Assembly: GCA_000634115.1 (NCBI GenBank)
Contig: JFLJ01000130.1
Span: 25,702 to 89,701, forward strand
Source of the DNA: Prochlorococcus sp. scB241_528O2
GTDB taxonomy: Bacteria > Cyanobacteriota > Cyanobacteriia > PCC-6307 > Cyanobiaceae
Direction of reading: 5' to 3'
DNA length: 64,000 nt
Part shown: positions 39,318 through 47,798 of the stretch, piece after piece
Numbering within the stretch: the first letter of the stretch is position 1
Layout: the number at the start of each line of letters is the position of its first letter
Program-made: the position numbers and the translations under genes
The notes under the pieces: generated by a model
What the model was told of the DNA's origin: nothing
The model's input: the letters and a program-made list of their open reading frames with translations, nothing else
The model's database searches: none

Positions 39318-39450
39318 AAGAATTATAAAATTTTTTGATTCTATATATTTTTTAAAAAAATAAACCTAAAAAAATTAGTTTTTATTAAGCAAGGTATTAA
39401 CTAATTTTTATTTATGAGTTATAAATCAACTATAAAAATCTAATTTAATT

Positions 39451-40794
39451 TTGGAATCAAGAATTTCTCAAAGAGAACAATGGACTAGTAAGCTAGGATT
39501 CATTCTCGCAGCTGCTGGTAGTGCAGTAGGCCTAGGCAACCTTTGGGGTTTTGCTTACAGAGCATCTCAAGGCGGAGGTGCGGCTTTTGTACTTTTATAT
39601 ATATTGATCGTTTTAATTGTATGTCTTCCGGTATTTGTTGCCGAAATGGCTTTAGGAAGAAATGCAATGGCAAGTACATTACTTGCTCCTGTGAAGCTGG
39701 CTGGAAAAAATTGGTATCCATTAGGGATCTTGTTCTTTATAGCCCCTTTGGGTATAGCATCATATTATTCAGTGATAATGGGATGGACAGCAGATACCTT
39801 GTTCCATTCTTTATTTTTTGGATTACCAAAGAATTTAACTGAAGCAGAAACCTTCTTTGGCTCGATTAGTAGTGGGAGCAGTGTTTTATTGGGGCACCTA
39901 TTAAGTCTTGTACTTACAGCCGTTATAGTTTCATCAGGTATAAAAAAGGGTATAGAAAAGGTAACTAGATATTTCATGCCAATCCTTTTCATAATTATTG
40001 TGATTCTTGCTATTTGGGCTACTTCACTTTCAGGGGCATGGGAAGGATATAAAACATTTCTACTTAAGTTTGATTTTAATGAATTAAGAAATCCTCAAAC
40101 GATAAGAAACGCTTTTACACAAGCATTCTTTTCATTGAGCTTGGGGATTGGAATTATGGTCACCTACGCCTCTTATTTAAATAAAAAAAGTAATCTTCCA
40201 AAACTAAGTGTTGGAGTCGCATCATTAGATACTTTGGTTGGACTAATGGCTGGATTTATAACTTTCCCAATAGTTCTAACATTTGGTTTAAGTGATGCTA
40301 TTTCTGAATCCACTGTTGGTGCTTTATTCATATCAATTCCAACAGGCCTAGGTTCATATGGTGCAGCAGGAAGAATTGTAGCTGTTGCATTTTTTGCATT
40401 AGCTTATATTGCAGCTATAACTTCATCTGTTTCATTATTAGAAGTTCCAGTTTCTTCTTTAATGGATAAATTTGGTTTTAAAAGAGAAAAATCAGTTTGG
40501 CTTATAACTCTATTCCTATTCTTAGCTGGCATTCCTTCTGCTTTGAACTTAAAAATTCTTGGAACAGTTGATTCGATTTTTGGAGGAGTATTACTTATCT
40601 TTGGTGGATTCTTAGTAACTTTCTTTATGGGATGGGTAGTTCCAGGAAAATTCAATGAAGAACTCAGTGATTCAAAAGTTGGAATCAAAACAACCCGTTA
40701 TTTAAAATTTATGACAAGATGGGTTGCTCCCCCAATTATTGGTTTTGGACTGTACATTAGTGTGTTTGACTTACTGAAAGGCTGGATAAGTTAG
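39451..40794 (+). CDS. Sodium-dependent (SNF/NSS family) transporter
   Basis: 447 residues, about 11 helices. The start REQWTSKLGFILAAAGSAVG and GLGNLWGFAYRASQGGGAAF is the signature of neurotransmitter:sodium symporters, with the unwound helix 1 that binds Na+ and substrate. It probably imports an amino acid or a related solute. The frame opens with TTG at 39451, a few residues before the conserved part. The gene stands alone and the substrate cannot be read from sequence. Confidence 0.88.
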   Translation: MESRISQREQWTSKLGFILAAAGSAVGLGNLWGFAYRASQGGGAAFVLLYILIVLIVCLPVFVAEMALGRNAMASTLLAPVKLAGKNWYPLGILFFIAPLGIASYYSVIMGWTADTLFHSLFFGLPKNLTEAETFFGSISSGSSVLLGHLLSLVLTAVIVSSGIKKGIEKVTRYFMPILFIIIVILAIWATSLSGAWEGYKTFLLKFDFNELRNPQTIRNAFTQAFFSLSLGIGIMVTYASYLNKKSNLPKLSVGVASLDTLVGLMAGFITFPIVLTFGLSDAISESTVGALFISIPTGLGSYGAAGRIVAVAFFALAYIAAITSSVSLLEVPVSSLMDKFGFKREKSVWLITLFLFLAGIPSALNLKILGTVDSIFGGVLLIFGGFLVTFFMGWVVPGKFNEELSDSKVGIKTTRYLKFMTRWVAPPIIGFGLYISVFDLLKGWIS

Positions 40795-41164
40795 AAAAAT
40801 CTTACAGTAATATAGTTTGAAAATAAGGGGGGTATCTAAGTCGATAAAAAAATTAAATTGTTGAACTTTCTCACCTTAGATTTAAGTAAACTTAAAAAAC
40901 AATAGTAAATAAATAAGTATTTGCAATGGTTTATGGTTGAAGAATTGATATACTTAGACAGTTATTTTTTGATTTTTAAAAGCCTAAGAATTTTTTCCAA
41001 AATAATTTTTTACTTCGGAACCCTGTTTTTTAAGTAAACATTAAATTTAACTTCTACTTAATCTGAAAAGTATCGGCAAAAACCATCCTAATAGAATCTA
41101 TATAAAATACATTTAGGTATTTAATTTAAAGAAATTACAACTCCATCAAGAATAGATAACAAAT
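40795..41164. other. Intergenic region without recognised features
   Basis: AT-rich with short decayed frames. I see no hairpin, repeat or gene I can support. Confidence 0.5.
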
Positions 41165-42871
41165 TTGATGTCAAACAAATCTGATTCATTAAAAGGAAAG
41201 CTTACGGAAAATTTCTCTGAATTTTCTAAACTATCTGACTATTCTTTTATGAATTCTCTTAAAGCAGATCCTCAATCAACAAAAGATGGAAATGATCATA
41301 AGCCTCGTTCAGTATATTCAGGTCATTACGTACCAGTTGTTCCAAAGGCGATTCCAGATCCAGAATATATTTCCCATAGCAAGAAACTTTTTAAAGAACT
41401 AGGACTATGCCCAGATCTTACAAAAGACAAGAATTTTTGTCGTTTTTTCTCAGGTGATATGTCTGTTGCTTATTATCCAATGAGTCCTGTTGGTTGGGCA
41501 ACAGGTTATGCACTATCAATTTACGGGACTGAATATACCCAACAATGTCCCTTTGGCACTGGAGATGGTTATGGCGATGGAAGAGCAATCTCTGTTTTTG
41601 AAGGTTTATTCAATGGGAAAAGAATGGAGATGCAACTTAAAGGAGGAGGTCCAACTCCTTACTGTCGTGGAGCAGATGGTAGGGCTGTCTTAAGGTCTAG
41701 TGTACGAGAATTTCTTGCACAGGAATTAATGGATGCATTGGGAATTCCTACCTCAAGATCTTTAACACTTTATGTTTCTCGATCAGAAATAGTGAGAAGG
41801 CCATGGTACTCCAAAGGCTCAAGATATTTTGAACCTGACATAATGATTGATAATCAAGCTGCAATAACTACTAGAGTCGCTCCATCTTTTTTAAGAGTTG
41901 GGCAACTTGAACTTTTTGCACGTAGAGTCCGTAAGAATGCACATAAGGATGCTTTTAATGAGCTAAAAATGATTGTTCAACATCTTATAGATAGAAACTA
42001 TAAAGATGAGATTGAATATGAGATTTCACTTGAAAGTAAGATAATAAAACTGTCTTATTTATATAGATCGAGACTTATTTCTCTTGTAGCTAATTGGATG
42101 CGCGTTGGTTATTGCCAGGGCAATTTCAATAGTGATAATTGTGCTGCTGGAGGCTACACCTTGGACTATGGCCCCTTTGGATTCTGTGAATTATTTGATC
42201 CAAGATTCCAACCATGGACAGGTGGAGGTGAGCATTTCTCATTTTTTAACCAACCTTCTGCTGCGGAAATCAACTTTAAAACATTCTGTTCTTCTCTCAG
42301 TCCGTTACTTTCAGAAAGCAAACAAGATCAAGAAAAGTTAGATCAAATCGAAAAGGATTTTTCAGAATTAATGAACAAAGAGTTGAAGAAAATTTGGGCA
42401 AACAAGCTTGGTTTAGAACATTACTACGAAACTCTTATTAATGAATTTTTTAATCTTATGGTCATTTCAAAAGCAGACTATACAATTTTGTTCCGTAAAC
42501 TATCTGAGATACCTAATAACTTAGATTCTCTAAAAGCGAGTTTCTATTTACCAATTAATGATGAGCTTATTAATAGGTGGAAAGTATGGCTTGAAAACTG
42601 GCAATCAATCTTGAAGAAAGAGGCAAATATCAATGCAAAATCAGAATCAATGAAATCTCTTAACCCAATTTATACCTGGCGCGAATGGATGGTCGTAAAT
42701 GCATATGAAGAGGCTGAAAAAGGTAATTACAGCAAAATAAAAGAATTACAGTCTGTTTTTAGCAATCCATACAAAGAACAACCCTCAGACATAGATAAAA
42801 AATATAATCGACTTAAACCAAGCAAATTTTTTAACTATGGAGGAATATCTCATTACAGCTGCTCATCGTAA
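41165..42871 (+). CDS. SelO/UPF0061-type pseudokinase (protein AMPylase family)
   Basis: 568 residues. The family core is clear: SVFEGLFNGKRMEMQLKGGG, PTPYCRGADGRAVLRSSVRE and LDYGPFGFCELFDP. SelO enzymes transfer AMP from ATP to proteins and act in oxidative-stress responses. The catalytic-loop region reads GYCQGNFNSDNCA; the N-x-DN metal part is kept, while the usual His before Gly is Gln. The start could be either Met1 or Met2. Confidence 0.85.
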   Translation: MMSNKSDSLKGKLTENFSEFSKLSDYSFMNSLKADPQSTKDGNDHKPRSVYSGHYVPVVPKAIPDPEYISHSKKLFKELGLCPDLTKDKNFCRFFSGDMSVAYYPMSPVGWATGYALSIYGTEYTQQCPFGTGDGYGDGRAISVFEGLFNGKRMEMQLKGGGPTPYCRGADGRAVLRSSVREFLAQELMDALGIPTSRSLTLYVSRSEIVRRPWYSKGSRYFEPDIMIDNQAAITTRVAPSFLRVGQLELFARRVRKNAHKDAFNELKMIVQHLIDRNYKDEIEYEISLESKIIKLSYLYRSRLISLVANWMRVGYCQGNFNSDNCAAGGYTLDYGPFGFCELFDPRFQPWTGGGEHFSFFNQPSAAEINFKTFCSSLSPLLSESKQDQEKLDQIEKDFSELMNKELKKIWANKLGLEHYYETLINEFFNLMVISKADYTILFRKLSEIPNNLDSLKASFYLPINDELINRWKVWLENWQSILKKEANINAKSESMKSLNPIYTWREWMVVNAYEEAEKGNYSKIKELQSVFSNPYKEQPSDIDKKYNRLKPSKFFNYGGISHYSCSS

Positions 42872-42977
42872 AATTGAACCCCAAATAACAAATAATTAAT
42901 CATAAATTTGATTTTAATATGATATTTTGATTTCACTAGAAAATTGATATTTTGCGAAAACAAAAGAAAAATCTAAT

Positions 42978-43139
42978 TTATTTTTTATAAAGTTTTTCTA
43001 AATGCTTAATTTCCTTTCTTAAATCATTACCTCTTTTATTTAATTTGATATTTTTGTTAATTATTGGGATAATCCACCATGCTTGAAGACCTACAAAAAT
43101 AAAAACTAGAATTAATAAATCAAAAGTTCCAGGACGCAT
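42978..43139 (-). CDS. Small membrane protein with basic coiled tail, 53 aa
   Basis: A helix (LLILVFIFVGLQAWWIIPII) followed by KLNKRGNDLRKEIKHLEKLY. No family is recognised. Confidence 0.55.
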   Translation of the reverse strand: MRPGTFDLLILVFIFVGLQAWWIIPIINKNIKLNKRGNDLRKEIKHLEKLYKK

Positions 43140-43205
43140 TTGATAAAAAATTTTTTATAACGTTATTCTAAAAGTTATTAGATGTACATGAGTTATTAAT
43201 AATTT

Positions 43206-43388
43206 CTAGGCTGCTTCTAATTCAATCTTAAGTTCAATTCCTTTTGAAATAATTGCTTCTTTAAAATCAATAAGTTGGGAAATTATTCTTTGTTTCTCCT
43301 GATCAGTTATGTATATATCCTCTACAACCTCCTGCATTGCAAGTGTTACTTTCTGAAGTTTGATCTCTAAATCTTCCCTATAATTCAT
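43206..43388 (-). CDS. Small helical protein, 60 aa
   Basis: From MNYREDLEIKLQKVTLAMQE, a soluble coiled-coil-like protein (DIYITDQEKQRIISQLIDFK, ELKIELEAA). A longer frame to 43424 is less likely. No family is recognised. Confidence 0.55.
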   Translation of the reverse strand: MNYREDLEIKLQKVTLAMQEVVEDIYITDQEKQRIISQLIDFKEAIISKGIELKIELEAA

Positions 43389-43547
43389 AAAATTAATCAA
43401 ATTATCTTTTTTATTAAAAGACAAAATAATTATTAGTAAATAAGTACTTTATCTTAAAATGATTGGCCGTAAAAATATGGCTATTAATGCAAATGTATTC
43501 TAAGAATACGTCCAGAAAAGTGGGACTTGAGAATTAATTTTTCTTTT

Positions 43548-43567
43548 GGCTTTAGCGCAATAAAGCC
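43548..43567. other. Hairpin in the gap before the hli operon
   Basis: GGCTTTA-GCGCAA-TAAAGCC, a 7-bp stem, with no T-run on either side. The gap 43389-43976 otherwise holds only AT-rich sequence with ATATGTAATG-like repeats at 43858-43885, next to the likely hli promoter. Confidence 0.4.
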
Positions 43568-43976
43568 CTACGGTTCCGTCCTTAATCCCAAAGGTTGCAA
43601 GTTGATATTCTTTAAGGAATGAAAAAATAATCCAAAACTAAACTAAAGATTCATACTTACATTTTCTAAACAAATCATCTTGGAGAACCTGCAGTGTTTA
43701 AATCCTCTAAAAGATTAAGCATTGATATTGCATGGGCGAATTGAAAACAACTTAACCAAATAAGGTTGGACAGAGCTCTATAAGACTAAGGACAAGGATT
43801 CCTCTTAAGAAAAAGCTCAAAATCAAATAATTTACTTTATGCAACATAATTAATACATATATGTAATGTATATGTAATGGATATGTGCTAAGTATCTTGA
43901 AAATAATTTAATATCAGTGAAATACTTTACATTTGTTAATAGAAGTGTTACATTAATTAACAATTACAAAGTATCA

Positions 43977-44183
43977 ATGGCTAATTCGAACATTACTACT
44001 GAATCAGGTGGCAGGCAGAATATGTTTCCTACCGAGACACGTCCTTACATAGATGAATCTGTTTCATACGAAAGCTACCCACAAAATGCAGAAAAAGTTA
44101 ATGGCCGTTGGGCAATGCTAGGTCTTGTTGCATTAGTAGGTGCTTACGTTTCTACTGGCCAAATTATTCCTGGCATCTTTTAA
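43977..44183 (+). CDS. High-light-inducible protein 1 of operon
   Basis: 68 residues from MANSNITTESGGRQNMF. The CAB motif is QNAEKVNGRWAMLGLVALVG followed by AYVSTGQIIPGIF, with the chlorophyll-binding Glu and Asn/Arg. It is a thylakoid photoprotection protein. The TGQIIPGIF end marks the multicopy Hli type of Prochlorococcus and its phages. Its TAA overlaps the next ATG (TAATG). Confidence 0.92.
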   Translation: MANSNITTESGGRQNMFPTETRPYIDESVSYESYPQNAEKVNGRWAMLGLVALVGAYVSTGQIIPGIF

Positions 44184-44437
44184 TGAGTCCTCTTTTAGTT
44201 TTTTTAGCAGTAATTGTACTTTTTACTGCCATCCTCATAGCTTATCTAACTAAGCAATTTCAAAAAGAAAATTTAAACTATTCATCTTCTAATCCAATGA
44301 AAAAAACACAAGTAAAAAAAATCGAAAAAGAAAAAGTTGTAGCTGAAACAGTCAATGGCAGATTCGCAATGATAGGACTTATTGCTGCTATTGGAGCATA
44401 TTTAACAACAGGTCAAATAATTCCTGGTTTCGTTTAG
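44183..44437 (+). CDS. High-light-inducible protein with extra N-terminal helix
   Basis: 84 residues. An extra membrane helix (LLVFLAVIVLFTAILIAYLT) and a basic linker precede the CAB helix (AETVNGRFAMIGLIAAIGAY, LTTGQIIPGFV). Two helices are unusual for Hli proteins, which have one. It is coupled to the first gene through TAATG. Confidence 0.88.
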   Translation: MSPLLVFLAVIVLFTAILIAYLTKQFQKENLNYSSSNPMKKTQVKKIEKEKVVAETVNGRFAMIGLIAAIGAYLTTGQIIPGFV

Positions 44438-44464
44438 AACTTACAAATAATCAACCAAACAAAA

Positions 44465-44593
44465 ATGGAAAAATCAAAATCAAATTACTGGCAAAACGCC
44501 GAGATAACTAATGGAAGAATGGCTATGATGGGTTTATTTGCATTAGTTGTAAATTATGGATTATTCGGATGGATAATCCCTGGAATTTTTTAA
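44465..44593 (+). CDS. Short high-light-inducible protein
   Basis: 42 residues: WQNAEITNGRMAMMGLFALV then NYGLFGWIIPGIF. A minimal one-helix CAB protein, the third gene of the operon. Confidence 0.9.
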   Translation: MEKSKSNYWQNAEITNGRMAMMGLFALVVNYGLFGWIIPGIF

Positions 44594-44595
44594 AA

Positions 44596-44775
44596 ATGGA
44601 TTTAGGACTACTATTTCTCAAAGTAAATATTCTGGGTGTAATAACTCTATCAGAACTTGATTGGATAACCAATCATCAATCAGAATTTACAAGGCTCGAC
44701 ATGGCTTTAGTCATTAAGTTAGGCCGTCTTATGGATTCTGGTGTTATAGAAATTGATAATAAACTTCCTGTTTGA
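44596..44775 (+). CDS. Conserved small protein of the hli operon, 59 aa
   Basis: From MDLGLLFLKVNILGVITLSE the protein continues LDWITNHQSEFTRLDMALVI and KLGRLMDSGVIEIDNKLPV. It starts 2 bp after the hli stop. I recall similar proteins next to hli genes in other Prochlorococcus, but the family has no known role. A strong terminator follows. Confidence 0.7.
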   Translation: MDLGLLFLKVNILGVITLSELDWITNHQSEFTRLDMALVIKLGRLMDSGVIEIDNKLPV

Positions 44776-44799
44776 TTTTTTTAGATAAATCGTCATGAG

Positions 44800-44837
44800 T
44801 GTTTGCCATTAGGGATACTGGCAAGCATTTTTTTTTG
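44800..44837 (+). terminator. Intrinsic terminator of the hli operon
   Basis: TGTTTGCCA and TGGCAAGCA pair over 9 bp (one G-T) around TTAGGGATAC, followed by a long T-run. Confidence 0.85.
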
Positions 44838-44902
44838 GAAATCATAAGTAATAAAAAAGAGATTGATTTTTTATATTAAATATTTAATAATGGTCTGTTT
44901 GA

Positions 44903-45118
44903 TTACCTTTTTAAACCACCTCTTTTTATCCATAGAAACCATGTAATCCAAATAGGAGGAAGAAATCTAATTAAAAAAGATATTTTATAAATATAAAATG
45001 GGGCATTTTCAATTTCAAATAAATTTATCAAAAAGGTGAATATAGCTATCCAAAGTAAAATTATAAATATATTCGCTCCAAGCAATGCGAACTTATTTTG
45101 TTTGAATATTTTTGGCAT
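44903..45118 (-). CDS. Hypothetical two-helix membrane protein, 71 aa
   Basis: Helices LGANIFIILLWIAIFTFLI and FLIRFLPPIWITWFLWI with a basic end (KRGGLKR). No family is recognised. Confidence 0.5.
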   Translation of the reverse strand: MPKIFKQNKFALLGANIFIILLWIAIFTFLINLFEIENAPFYIYKISFLIRFLPPIWITWFLWIKRGGLKR

Positions 45119-45174
45119 AAGATAAATTATTTATTTTCTTAATTTTAAATAATAAAGAAAATTAAATATACTTT

Positions 45175-45426
45175 TTAAAAAAACTTCAAATTTAAAATCC
45201 ATATCCAAATAAAAAAAATACTGAATTTTAATCCTTCTCCAAAAAAAATTCCAAAAGCAATAGGAGGTAAAAATATAAATAAAAGCATAGAGAGTAAACT
45301 AAATAAAAGAAAAATTCCTCTAACTAAATAATTCTTTCTTTTTTTTCTTCTTAATTTTTTTAAGGTGTTCCAATCCCATTCGATAAACCTATAAAACTTT
45401 TCTGATAATAAAAATAAATACTTCAT
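45175..45426 (-). CDS. Hypothetical membrane protein, 83 aa
   Basis: A basic N-terminal part (TLKKLRRKKRKNYLVRG) followed by two helices (IFLLFSLLSMLLFIFLPPIA, FSIFFIWIWILNLKF). It follows 45479-45778 on the same strand. Confidence 0.5.
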   Translation of the reverse strand: MKYLFLLSEKFYRFIEWDWNTLKKLRRKKRKNYLVRGIFLLFSLLSMLLFIFLPPIAFGIFFGEGLKFSIFFIWIWILNLKFF

Positions 45427-45478
45427 TAAGATTATTAGTTTCTATCTATTTTCCTATTTATAAAATTAATTTCTTTTG

Positions 45479-45778
45479 TTAGCAATAAACTTTAGTACCT
45501 TTTTCAGAAAGATAATATATTCTATTTTCTGAACTCACAAAAAAAGTTAATCCCTTATATTGTGATCTTCCAAATTTATCTAATCTAAGTTTGTGTAAAT
45601 CCCAATTATCTGTACTTATATCTGGATTAAATTCTTGTTTCTTTAACAAAGAGAGAAAAGACGGATTAATTAGTATTTTTTTTGCTGATCTTTTGTTTCT
45701 TTTGGAATAAAAAAATAGGAGAAATAAAAATACTAAAAAAACAACAAGAAAAAGAAGAATTAATAAGAGATTTGTCAT
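45479..45778 (-). CDS. Hypothetical membrane-anchored protein, 99 aa
   Basis: An N-terminal helix (LLLILLFLVVFLVFLFLLFF), a basic linker (SKRNKRSAKK) and a small soluble beta-rich domain ending GLTFFVSSENRIYYLSEKGT. No family is recognised. Confidence 0.55.
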   Translation of the reverse strand: MTNLLLILLFLVVFLVFLFLLFFYSKRNKRSAKKILINPSFLSLLKKQEFNPDISTDNWDLHKLRLDKFGRSQYKGLTFFVSSENRIYYLSEKGTKVYC

Positions 45779-45941
45779 TGTCGCTTCCTATAATTTGAAA
45801 AAACTTTATCTTGAAGAATCAAAAACTTTTCAAAATAATTTCTTTAAGTAAGTAAAAAATCCTATTTTTATATTCTTGTATTTTTGAATACTTATCAAGG
45901 GTGTATTTAAATCAGATTATAAAGTTAGTAGCATTTTCTTT

Positions 45942-46085
45942 ATGACCCAAAATTCAATGAATACTCCATATGCAAAAAGAGTAGCTGAAAAATTTAAAGA
46001 GGCTCAAAACTATTTAAAAACTAACGGTTTTAGTAGATCAACTAAACATTTACTAGAAGATATTGAAAATACAGTTGAAAAATAA
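45942..46085 (+). CDS. Small helical protein, 47 aa
   Basis: A soluble protein (MTQNSMNTPYAKRVAEKFKE, AQNYLKTNGFSRSTKHLLED). It stands alone. No family is recognised. Confidence 0.5.
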   Translation: MTQNSMNTPYAKRVAEKFKEAQNYLKTNGFSRSTKHLLEDIENTVEK

Positions 46086-46201
46086 TCTCTAGAGTTTTCT
46101 TGTTAAAAAGATATAATAATAATCATATATAAATATTCTTTGAAGTTATTTTAGGAATCAAAAAACAAATTTTTAATCTAAGAATAAATACATTTATTGC
46201 A

Positions 46202-46408
46202 ATGATGTTTTTATTAATTATTTCTGGTTGCTATTTTTTTGTAGATAAAGATCAAACAAAAAAACTAAATAATAACCACAATATAGAAATCATAAATAAT
46301 TATTCTATGGCAATAAAAAGAGATCCTCATAATTTTTTATTTTATTTAGAGAGAGGAAGAGCAAATCATGATTATGGAGATCATTTAACCAAAAAAGATT
46401 TTGCATGA
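46202..46408 (+). CDS. Truncated TPR lipoprotein
   Basis: 68 residues. A lipobox-like start (MMFLLIISGCYFF) and one TPR-like unit (NNYSMAIKRDPHNFLFYLER, GRANHDYGDHLTKKDFA) that stops in the middle of the next repeat. It looks cut short by the remnant at 46381-46563, whose end overlaps it. Confidence 0.45.
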   Translation: MMFLLIISGCYFFVDKDQTKKLNNNHNIEIINNYSMAIKRDPHNFLFYLERGRANHDYGDHLTKKDFA

Positions 46409-46563
46409 TTATATTCATCTTTAGCATGCATAAAAAACCAAATGCTTGTTTTGGTGAATCAGTTCCCTTGCATGCCGCAATCATTTCTAAAGCAGAAGCA
46501 AGCTCTGCAAGTGCCGTTTCATAAAAAATAGGAAGTTCTAACTGAATCTTTTTAATCTTGTTC
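46381..46563 (-). pseudogene. Gene remnant downstream of ychF
   Basis: Protein-like sequence follows the ychF stop: IKKIQLELPIFYETALAELA, SALEMIAACKGTDSPKQAFG, then after a frameshift MHAKDEYNHAKSF and a stop at 46381. There is no start codon in frame. It is the remains of a gene once next to ychF. Confidence 0.5.
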
Positions 46564-47654
46564 TAAACATTAAATAAAAACTCCATTACATCCCCTTCTT
46601 TTACTATATATTCTTTACCTTCACTTCTAAGTAAACCTTTAGTTTTTGCATTTAAAATAGAACCTGAATCTATTAAATTTTGATAAGAAATGGTTTGAGC
46701 TCTAATAAATCCTTTTTCAAAATCAGTATGAATTACTCCTGCTGCTTGTGGCGCAGTCATCCCATCTTTTATAGTCCATGCTTTTGTCTCCTTTTCTCCT
46801 GTAGTGAAATAAGTTTTTAATCCAAGTAATTTATAGGTTGATCTAATTAAGGAACTTAATCCACCTTCCTCTACACCTAAACCCATAAGATAATCTTTTT
46901 TATCTTCTGGTTCTAAATCTATTAATTCAGATTCGACTTGAGCTGATATTTTTATACATTCTGTATTTTCATTTCTTGCAAAATTCTGAACTTTTGATGA
47001 GAAATCATTACCTTCAGCTAAATCATTTTCATTCAAATTTGTTGCGTAGATAATTGGTTTCGCAGTAAGAAAGCCTAGTTGCTTAATTATTAAATTTTCT
47101 TCTTCGCTCAGAGATATTGATCTAACTGCAAGTCCTTTCTGTAGATCTTCCTCAATTTTTTCTAGTAAGGAATCTTCTTTTGCTGCCTCTTTACTAGTTT
47201 TAACCTGTTTTTTAATTCTTTCTCTTCTTTTTTGGAGTTGAGATAAATCAGCTAAATTCAATTCCAGATTAATTATCTCAATGTCATCTAACGGTTCTAC
47301 CTTTCCAGAAACATGGATTACTTCACTATCTTCAAAGCACCTTACAACATGAACTATTGCATCAACCTCCCTAATATTTGATAAAAATTTATTACCCAAA
47401 CCTTCGCCTTTACTAGCTCCTTTAACAAGACCTGCGATATCTACAAATTCAATTTTTGTTGGGATAATATTTTTACTAGAACTTAAATTACCTAGCTCTT
47501 TCAACCTTTCATCTGGAACTGAGACTGTGCCTTTATTAGGTTCTATAGTACAAAAGGGGAAGTTAGCCGCTTGAGCTTTAGCATTTTCTACAAGTGCATT
47601 AAATAAAGTAGATTTCCCAACATTTGGTAATCCAATAATACCGGCTTTTAACAT
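46563..47654 (-). CDS. ychF: Ribosome-binding GTPase/ATPase YchF
   Basis: 363 residues, full length. The P-loop is GLPNVGKSTLFNALVE (residues 8-23). FVDIAGLVKGASKGEGLGNK holds the G3 region. The coiled-coil insertion follows, and the C-terminal TGS domain ends EGDVMEFLFNV. The G4 region reads NLNEND in place of NKxD, as in the ATP-preferring YchF/OLA1 group. It binds ribosomes and modulates stress responses. Divergent from the devB-like gene. Confidence 0.95.
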   Translation of the reverse strand: MLKAGIIGLPNVGKSTLFNALVENAKAQAANFPFCTIEPNKGTVSVPDERLKELGNLSSSKNIIPTKIEFVDIAGLVKGASKGEGLGNKFLSNIREVDAIVHVVRCFEDSEVIHVSGKVEPLDDIEIINLELNLADLSQLQKRRERIKKQVKTSKEAAKEDSLLEKIEEDLQKGLAVRSISLSEEENLIIKQLGFLTAKPIIYATNLNENDLAEGNDFSSKVQNFARNENTECIKISAQVESELIDLEPEDKKDYLMGLGVEEGGLSSLIRSTYKLLGLKTYFTTGEKETKAWTIKDGMTAPQAAGVIHTDFEKGFIRAQTISYQNLIDSGSILNAKTKGLLRSEGKEYIVKEGDVMEFLFNV

Positions 47655-47798
47655 TTGAAAAAATTTATGGAAAAATTATCAAGAAAACATGTTCTAGTAA
47701 TATAGTATTTACTTAACCAATCTTGGATAAGTTAATTATAATCGTCTTGATTATTTATTTAGTTCCTAAATATTTCCTATCGCTGTTTTTCAAAAGAA

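Noticed and set aside
1-46500. Integrase, transposase or insertion sequence
   Set aside because: No frame shows tyrosine or serine recombinase motifs or transposase motifs, and no terminal inverted repeats were seen.
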